Source: Perca fluviatilis
Taxonomy: Eukaryota; Chordata; Actinopteri; Perciformes; Percidae
Reading direction: 5' to 3'
NCBI RefSeq assembly: GCF_010015445.1
Contig: NC_053116.1
Coordinates: 28,116,285 to 28,180,284 of the forward strand
DNA: 64,000 bases
Shown piece by piece: positions 36,848 through 64,000 of the stretch. The stretch's first letter is position 1. Each line of letters opens with the position of its first letter. Below the pieces are notes generated by a model that did no database searches, was not told the DNA's origin, and worked only from the letters and a program-made list of their open reading frames with translations. A program made the translations under genes and the position numbers.

Positions 36848-37684
36848 AAATATTTGAGGGATATGACACATGGACAGTAATGAGCTCATGCATTCAATTT
36901 ATCTTGAGCAACAGTATTTCTTTATAACTTTGTTCCTTAAAGAGTACAATGTCACCTATATTTATTTTTTGAGTGTTTAAAAAAAGAAGACGAAAAAAAA
37001 AAAAAAAACCACTTCCTCAAGATTCATCTTCAGTCAAAGGAGCATTCGCTTCCCTGATTTCCATGTTGACTGGATGTCCGTCCATGTCCACACATCCATC
37101 TATGTGATTATTATGTTTTACTTCATGTTTCTACTCATATTTTACTCATTAATGACACATTTGACATGCTTTAAATGTCGCCGTCCAGAGGCTTGGCAGG
37201 TGGGTTCTCGGAGGAGAGAGTTTGATTGGTAAAGACATAAAACATTCAGATTGGATCTGTGAGTTAGTCGGCCGTTAACGGTCGTTTCACACGTACCACC
37301 TCTCTGCCGCCGCGTTCGGTCAGGAATAAAATGATTTTTGTGCTCTAAACAATGCCGGGGCAGAGAGATGGGAAACGTTTGCTGATCGTTATGTGACAAA
37401 ATCACACATGGTGAGAACAAAACTGAAGTGAAGGCCTGAAGACTCCATCGACATCAAGCAGGCCGCTGTTTGAGAGAAGTGACGGGCATCTGGACTCTTT
37501 TTAAGTCTTTCCAATTTGCGCTGGGTGTGTATTGGTCACTTTAAAGATCAGGATGAGGATGATGATGAAGGCAGTGAGATGAAGACGGGCAGGGTAGGTC
37601 TTAACATTTCTCTCCATGTCTTGACAGGCAGGTCATTGCAGGTTCTAGAGGAGGAAGAGGAGGAGGATGAAGGCTAGCGGGCTA

Positions 37685-57141
<19,457 letters not shown>

Positions 57142-58703
57142 CTTCTAGAGTCAAAGCCGACCAGTCGTTTAGGACAGATGTATAACTTCTAGCACATGTT
57201 CCTTTCGGTGGCGACCCCTCAGAGTTCCTCTGGAGGGAGACCTGTCAATCGAGGTCCCTCTGGAGAGTCACTACGGCAACAGCACAATATTCTTTCAATA
57301 TCCAGGGAATGTCCCAAAGTATGATGCCGTTTTCTTTGCAGATGGTTTGACCACAGAAGAACGACACCAGCAAATCTGCTGTTTGACTCACAGAGAGCAC
57401 ATGGACAGCTGACGTGACTTCTGAGTTCAGGTTGTTTCTTTAGCTTTGTCGAGAGAAGCAATTTTGTGACCTGTAGAGACAAAAATAAAGTTTTGAGTTT
57501 CTTGTGTTTTACTATGAAACTTGTGTTACAAAGAGCCAAAGTCAGGACTGACTTGTCCTGGACTGACTGACGGCGTGTGACAGAAAACTGTATTTTTGCA
57601 CAAATCAAGTCTGTCTATTAAGCAGAATTGTGAAAAAAAAAAAAAACATATCTCCACACCTTGATTTTTTTTACAAAACATCTGTAAAAAGAATGAAGGA
57701 AAATACACAATGGGAAAACATTATTTATTAGCCCACATTTAACAATTCTGTATATTAGAGCTAAACAAATAGTCTGCTTTTTATCCTGGAGGGGTTTAAT
57801 TTGGTTGGACCAGGAGACGTTGACATCATAAGCTTCAACTACTAGCCATATTATTAGTTATTTCACTGAAAGTTTTCAGATGACACAAAAGGGTAATTCC
57901 CAGCTATCTAGGCTACCAGCTGGAAATCTGCTTAGTCTGGCTGAGTGACAGTCTTGTCCATCATGGCCCACTGAGTGCAAACAGAGAGTTTTCTAGTCCA
58001 GTAGTTACATAATCGGGACACAATTGTCACAGTCTGGGTCTTTGTTACCTTCTGTTTGGAACATTGGCCTCTTCATCATTTTAAACCCAAGACCCCAAAT
58101 GACCTTTCATTTTCAAATTCCAAAAGTTCCAATTTCATTATAGTTACAAATGGTTCCTTACGAAACCAAACCGCATAATCTCAAAAATCAGGGCAGTAAC
58201 ACAGCAGGTTGAAAATGTCCATTGAGCAACAATTGTTAGAACAATTTGCTTGGAAGACAAATTGATTTCCTCTTTAAACGGTACTTGAATGCCTTAGTTT
58301 TTTAGACATCCTTGTTGGACACCGTACTCTCTACGACTCTCCACTCTCGCTATTCAGTTCATTGCAAGACAATGACGTGAAACAAGTTTCTGATTGGCCG
58401 CTTGTTTCGTTTGCTCCAAGTTACAAAAATAAATATGGATCACAGCCTTAGTCTCATTTTTATAAATGATAAAGCTATGCAGGCTTTTCTTTGTAGTTGA
58501 CCAGAAATTGGTAACTAAGATAGTGATAGTACATTTATCCCCTTAGTACTTGGCTAAATTATCTTTAAAACATAACATTCAGCCTTTGATTGAACTGGCT
58601 CTAGCAATGTATGTCATAGTGCTATACATAGATGACACTTTCTCATTCTGTAGATTGTCAATGAGTAAAGGTGGACAGGATGATAATCAGTGAAGGTGGA
58701 GCC
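57142..58703 (-). other. osbpl2: Region upstream of the osbpl2 start codon
   Basis: It would contain 5'UTR and a noncoding-exon intron. I cannot place a splice acceptor with confidence. No other gene is seen. Confidence 0.4.
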
Positions 58704-59120
58704 AGACTGGGTAAACCCAGCCCGATCTGCCGGAGATTTGATTTTGCCCTGCAGCTCAGGCTGGAAACCTGTACATCTTTCTATCCTGCTTCCGTTTTGC
58801 GGGGACCAATCACAAACCGGCTTATCCACCTAGCGCGCTATTGGCGGGTTTAACACGATGACGATAGAGAAGCGACCAAGCAGCTTTTGGTTTACATTCA
58901 ACATGATGGCCACCGAAGCCCAGCAACCCGTTGATGCCGCTGTCGCTGCTACGTCACCCGGATCGTTGGTCTGATTGGTTGAAGGACTATCCAATTGCGT
59001 ACAGTCATTTGAACTATGCCCGTTAATCACGCCTCTAGTGCAGTAGAAAGTACTGAACAGACTCCCCAGACTAATGTTCAATCTTAAAAGATTGAACTTG
59101 GTCTGGTGAAAGCCAGACTA
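58704..59120. mobile_element. MITE family B, copy 2 (inverted), perfect 9-bp target duplication
   Basis: 417 bp, flanked by GGTGGAGCC on both sides. It ends in CCAGACTA and starts AGACTGGG. The centre (CAGCAACCCGTTGATGCCGC, CGGATCGTTGGTCTGATTGG, GAAGGACTATCCAATTG) is the complement of copy 1 at 51073. Confidence 0.88.
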
Positions 59121-61491
59121 GGTGGAGCCATATTCCAGTTTAATTCCTCAACTCATTATACAGGGTGAAGTTAAGCTTGAGCAGTCAATTAATCACCCTT
59201 AAAACTCAAATAGCTTTTGGATGTGCTGCCAGCAGATGTTCTGCTGTACAAAAAGTTGTTTCCTCATTTCTATCACTTAGTCATCGTTTAGTATCACTGC
59301 CCACTTCACCATGACACAGAATACGATCCATGATTAATGACACATCTATTTGTCTCTCTCACCACTATGGCCACCATGCCTTAGGTTAGTAAAACGACAA
59401 GGAAACCAAATTGGCATGTAACAGTTTCATCGCAATGACACAGCCTACATGGCAAATATGACAAATGTTGACTTACACTTTGACTCATTAGTGAAGCTCA
59501 AACACAAAGCAGGGGTCTCCTTGCTACCACAATGTAAAGCTAAATCCAGTTCTTTGTGTACTTTATCTTCAGTTATACATGCCTCTAAACATCAGGACTA
59601 GAGCTGGATATCGAATAGATTTTAGGACCAAGATGTGTCTGTACCAATGAGTATCGAAAATGTGTCAAACATTAGCAGTGAATGGTTGCTAATTTGTACA
59701 GTTATTTACTTAACATTGATGCATTGAGCAGGTGGGCTTTTTTTTTTTTTTACTTTTACCATTTAAAAAATGGTAAAAGATATGTTCATATTCCCTTAAG
59801 TTTCCTTATTTTCAAACTGTCCAATGAAGACTGCATAGATTTTCCCTGCCAAATTATGTTTTTAAAGTAATCAAGTTTGTCTGACCACTTCAACGTAAAG
59901 TGAATAACAAAACCTGTAAAATGTGGTTTGTTATCTCATTGGTCTGCTGATCAAGTTTCAATAGTCTCCCTTCTCATCACAGCTTCATGTTCATGTTTAC
60001 ATTTTAGGGAGTCGTAGGGTTAACATACTTTGCATTCCATTTCTTTGCAACGCGAGAAAGATAGTGACGGATGTCAAAGGGGAGCTAGAGGACGATATAT
60101 GTCTAAAATATAAGGTTACTGAGCATTGGTTAGTCCGTATTCCTACCTTTTTCTCCAGTTCTATTGTCTTTTGGCTCTTTCCAATACCGGTTAAAAGCAA
60201 TCATCAAATGTTGTTCTAAGTTGCTTCTGAATGTAGTTTAGGACATTATATACATGGCCATGTAGTCATGAAAAAACTATTCATAGAATAGTTTTGTTCA
60301 TCATCATCACTGTTCATCATTCTTAATTAAGACATCACTGAATGTCATCTGCACTCTCTCTTTTACTCAAAATGACTTTATCCTTAAATGGAAATAGTAC
60401 TGTTAATCCACTATTTTTTAATTTGTAAGCATTATAAAATATTTACATACGTACCTGCAGTGAAATTCTAAGAGACAAATACTTCTGTACAGGCTGTCAT
60501 TTCTGAAGGTGAAATGCTGTATAAGGGGGGAAACGGTGCTTGTTCTCTCTTTCCCTTCCTCTCGCTCTGCCTTTTTCTACAATGGAAAGGTTCTACCTTT
60601 GCCAGTGATAGGGAACGCCTTCAGCACACATATGAACTTTGGCCAAGGTGTCCACGATCGATAAGGTGGCAGAATGGACGACAAGCTGGTATTCAGTTGT
60701 TCCAACAGCTCATTTAAAGTCCAACCTTGCATTTATTTCTTGTGGTTTGTTGGCTCAATAAAATAATAAATCAAAAACCTACTGTTTCTTACTGTACTAT
60801 TGTAGCAAGCACTTATACTAACCAATTACAAAACAATCAAAAAGAGTAAAGCGATCTAAAATGGGAGTTGACTGCTTATCAGCAAATTACAAATCAGCCA
60901 AAAGAATCTACGCAAAACTGCCTGATATTTCTTGTGGCCTCATAAACCCAAAGACCAGGGCACTCTCAAAATGTTCAACAATTTCAGTAGTGCCTTTTTG
61001 ACTCCAGATTGTAGTAAATATGACAATTTAACTTTAGAAGTGTCAAAAATGTATCTGTCAAAGGTTTCCCAGTCTTCAGCCTACAGTAGTGATAACCCTT
61101 ATCGCGAATATTTCATCCGTTTTTCAGCACTCAATGTTCTACCCATGTCCTTCAAACACAAATCACAAGAATCTATAAAACCAGACGTCAATCCAACAGT
61201 TATTTACATACACAACTTATAAATTAACAGGAAACAAAAGTGCCCCGAATAATTTTCTCCAAATAGTAGTGATATCCTACTATTCTGTGGATAGTTTGAC
61301 TGTTGTATAATATCAGGGTGAGGTAAACCCTTTGGTATGCCAAAACAGCTATTTTATTCATTTCAAGTCAGCACTGAAAATCCTCTTTAAGCCTTTGTGC
61401 AGCAGCTACTGAGGCTCCATTTGACCACACTACATCTTTAGAACCAAAATGGTAGACGAGGGTATGTGGACTCCAAGAAGTCAAGAACATG
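59121..61491. other. No recognised feature
   Basis: AT-rich. A fragment near 59600 (GAGCTGGATATCGAAT) may be an eroded hAT end. No exon supported. Confidence 0.4.
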
Positions 61492-61735
61492 CAGGGCTCG
61501 ACGCTAACTTTTTAAAGTGGTTAGCGGCTTGGCAACCAGGCATCAGCTTTTGGTTGCCGAAATTGACAATACGGTTGCCATGTTTTAAACTGCTTGTATT
61601 TGGAGCAATTCAAAAAAATAATCTTAAAAATAAAAATTTAACAGGTGATTGCCAAAGGGGGCAACCAGAGGCCACGAAACGGTTGCCAACTGACTCAATC
61701 TGGTTGCCAAGGGCAACCATTAATCTCAAGCCCTG
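61492..61735. mobile_element. Short hAT-like MITE rich in GGTTGCC/GGCAACC
   Basis: Ends CAGGGCTCGACG... and ...CTCAAGCCCTG are inverted over the first 7-8 bases. ACATG lies next to both ends; a full 8-bp duplication is not evident. GGTTGCC or GGCAACC occurs about eight times in 240 bp. Confidence 0.6.
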
Positions 61736-63539
61736 ACATGACATGTGGCACTGTATGACAAAAAGCGAGTTATGTGTCTACCTGTAGGTCTGTGAATAAA
61801 GCAAACATGGCTGAAAATCTGATTTGCATGAGTTATTATAGCCTCACCATTTTCTCATCACTTTACAACCCTATAAGTGTTGAACTGTGGGATCCATTCA
61901 TACGAAGAATAAGGACGCCATACTGTACCTTATATTGTTTAAAGTCCCACACAAGACATATTTTTAAGTATGTTAAAATACTAAAATAAATTTTGTTCAT
62001 CATGATTTTACCACACAAAAAGTAAAAAAAAATAAAATAAACTCTGAAAAAAGGCTGGAAGCACGTCTACACTTTCTCTTTAATTGAGAAATGAATAAAA
62101 CCTAATCTGAAAAAGTACTGCTTACTGTTATGAGCCAAAACCCACCCCTGGGAGTCACCACACAATTCCTATTTTTGTGTAACAGGAAGCATCAGGTTGC
62201 AGACAACGTCCCAAGTCCCTGCAGTCAACACAACACTGACTTAAAACTCCCGGCTCATGTTTTAGATTGCTCTTAGTTTACAACTAAATACAAGCGCACA
62301 CATTTTTAAGGTTGGTGTGCAAATGAGCTCATCCTGAAGCTAATCAAGATCACAAGAAAATTTCTTTTGATTATGTGGCCTTGAGAAAAAGTATGACAAC
62401 CACTGGTTGAACTACAACCCTCAGGCTGTACTTGGCCTTTCTAACATGGCAAACCGATTCTGCTCTTCAAAGTGTTTTCTGGAGACCTCAATAATAAGGT
62501 TTGAAAAGAAACAGGAACTGAGAATCCGTGCAATATCTGGGAAGGAATCTTGGCTAAGATTTTAACCTCGATTACTCTCATTTTTGCAGAACAAATGTTT
62601 ATTTGAATATTATACTAGCACCAACAACTCTAGATAAGTTAAATTAAATACAATTCAATCTATATTTATTTTGGTAATGTGTTTTTATTCAACCCACTTT
62701 TCTATTCCATAACTGCAGATACATAACGTTATCTCACAAACTCACACACACAGACACACAGAGAGAGCTCTCTGTAATAGGTTCTCCGATCATGTTGCAG
62801 TTATGTAACCATGACAGACATGGCACCGTACACACACCTCAAACACACTCCTACATACTTGGACAATATCTTATCAGAAGTAACCTGTGTCTGACATGAT
62901 GGCTGTGGAGATTACGTTTAGTAACAGAGAAGGTGAGCGCAGCCTCACCTTGGCAATATTATCTATTCTTTTATCTAAGTGTTTCCTGCACGTAATTAAT
63001 TTAACACAAAACTGCTGACTACAACCTGACCATGTTAACAGAGTTCATCTTTTGCTGGTCTGGTCTTCAGCCAAGAATTATTATTTATTATTATAATGAT
63101 GTTGTTGCTGCTCACTCGCATTTGTTTACATCAGACTATCAGTCTATTCTAGGGATTAGCCCACGGCAATCGTAGAAACAAAAAAAAGATACACAACACC
63201 AGTCATGCTAAAGAAACAAAAGATTGGAAGACTCTCGATTTCAGAGTTTAGCTTCCACGAAATTAAGGAGAAGAGTAAAGTCCCCCCTCATATTTAAATG
63301 ATTCGTCATTCCAAATTATTAGTAAAGCCTTCAATCTACCAAATTCTACTGACCCCATGGGCCTCGTCTTGTCATTTTGCCCTTTCAAAACAAACATGTA
63401 ATACAAACGCTTGCTACTGTAGCAACCCTCCTGTTAAACTTTCCAAAGACAAATAACTTTACTGCCAATAATTCGAAACCTTAAATACAAACCTACCAAT
63501 GTGACTGTTCCATTCATTCAAGTCCAGTGTACAGATACT
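61736..63539. other. No recognised feature
   Basis: AT-rich noncoding sequence, no exon or element supported. Confidence 0.4.
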
Positions 63540-63720
63540 AGCCTAGCAACGCCTGTCTCCGCTGTCCTCCGAGGGCTGACAAAAACATCCAAAGCCGCAG
63601 GGACAAGAGAGAAAGAACCAGAGAAAGACAGACCGAGAGAGAGCGACGAGGAGAAAGATGTTAAGAGACGAAAGCTGTTGCCACGCGAGACCGAGCCCGG
63701 TGCTGAGCAATGATACAGCG
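63540..63720 (-). promoter_or_regulatory. osbpl2: Possible osbpl2 promoter / first noncoding exon
   Basis: The only CpG-containing, GC-richer stretch upstream of osbpl2 (for example GCGACGAGGAG, CCACGCGAGACCGAGCCCGG). No TATA box, initiator or donor is certain. Inferred from composition and position only. Confidence 0.2.
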
Positions 63721-64000
63721 CACACACCTTTTTCTTTGTCTTTACACACACACACACCGACCTCAATAGGTGACACACCTCTGCAGAGCGTGAAACACAT
63801 ACCACAAGAGCATATCATCTGTAGAAAGGGAAACAATTCAATTCTAAGTTGCCTGAAACAAATGAAAGATTGATGGAGTTCAGTAACTAGCACGCGTCTC
63901 ATCTGAACAGAATCCTGCCTGGCCAGACGAGCGACTGGCTTTTCAGAACGGACAATTGCCTTTTACAAGTTGCTTTTCCTTGAAATAAATAAATCGATAC
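63721..64000. other. No recognised feature
   Basis: Contains a short CA run near 63747; nothing else supported. Confidence 0.4.

Larger units (their letters stand above)
33400..37684 (-). other. osbpl2: Probable 3'UTR / downstream region of osbpl2
   Basis: It follows the TGA at 37685-37687 directly in the last exon. No other gene is visible. It contains two MITEs (36053-36400, 36448-36847) and an A-rich run near 36993. The exact transcript end is unknown. Confidence 0.35.

Overview
This is vertebrate genomic DNA, almost certainly from a ray-finned (teleost) fish. The genes are split by GT/AG introns. The intervening DNA is crowded with fish-type repeats: a chromodomain Ty3/gypsy element, L2/L1-like LINE tails, Tc1 remnants, hAT and piggyBac-like MITEs, and long CA/TA microsatellites. 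I see no bacterial-style operon, CRISPR array or rRNA. Exon limits were set by hand from splice sites and reading-frame continuity.

Left part (about 1-29.5 kb, + strand): four in-phase coding exons (1109-1467, 10068-10161, 11818-11949, 13063-13103) form the 3' end of a gene for a low-complexity Gly/Pro/Gln/Met-rich protein ending in GFGKKFTSLF. I cannot name it. Its first intron here carries a LINE tail and a 4.7 kb defective chromovirus (4408-9141) with paired LTRs and a CACAC target duplication. After the stop codon a strong splice donor and several possible noncoding exons are followed by a long AT-rich stretch, perhaps a 3'UTR, with a good poly(A) signal at 29442.

Middle (29.5-33.4 kb): a 1.65 kb degenerate tandem array with a tRNA-SINE fragment inside it, then a deleted Tc1 element. 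These lie between two convergent genes.

Right part (about 33.4-57.1 kb, - strand): a complete oxysterol-binding-protein-related gene, osbpl2 (ORP2). Thirteen coding exons join in phase to a 472-residue protein with an N-terminal FFAT-like motif and the EQVSHHPP signature. Its introns and probable 3'UTR hold many MITEs and microsatellites; two splice donors run almost directly into (CA)n tracts.

The most unusual object is a 1.27 kb hAT-type element in osbpl2 intron 1 (51640-52908), with perfect 16-bp inverted ends and a perfect 8-bp target duplication. It carries a decayed piece of a mitochondrial ribosomal protein gene (MRPS28-like). Other notable items are a roughly 185-bp-arm inverted repeat around a microsatellite loop (46192-46929), a pair of oppositely oriented MITEs each with its own perfect 9-bp target duplication, and a mismatch between similar LTRs and a heavily frame-broken interior in the chromovirus. 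The last 7 kb hold no recognised coding exon; a CpG-containing stretch near 63.6 kb may be the osbpl2 promoter or first noncoding exon.
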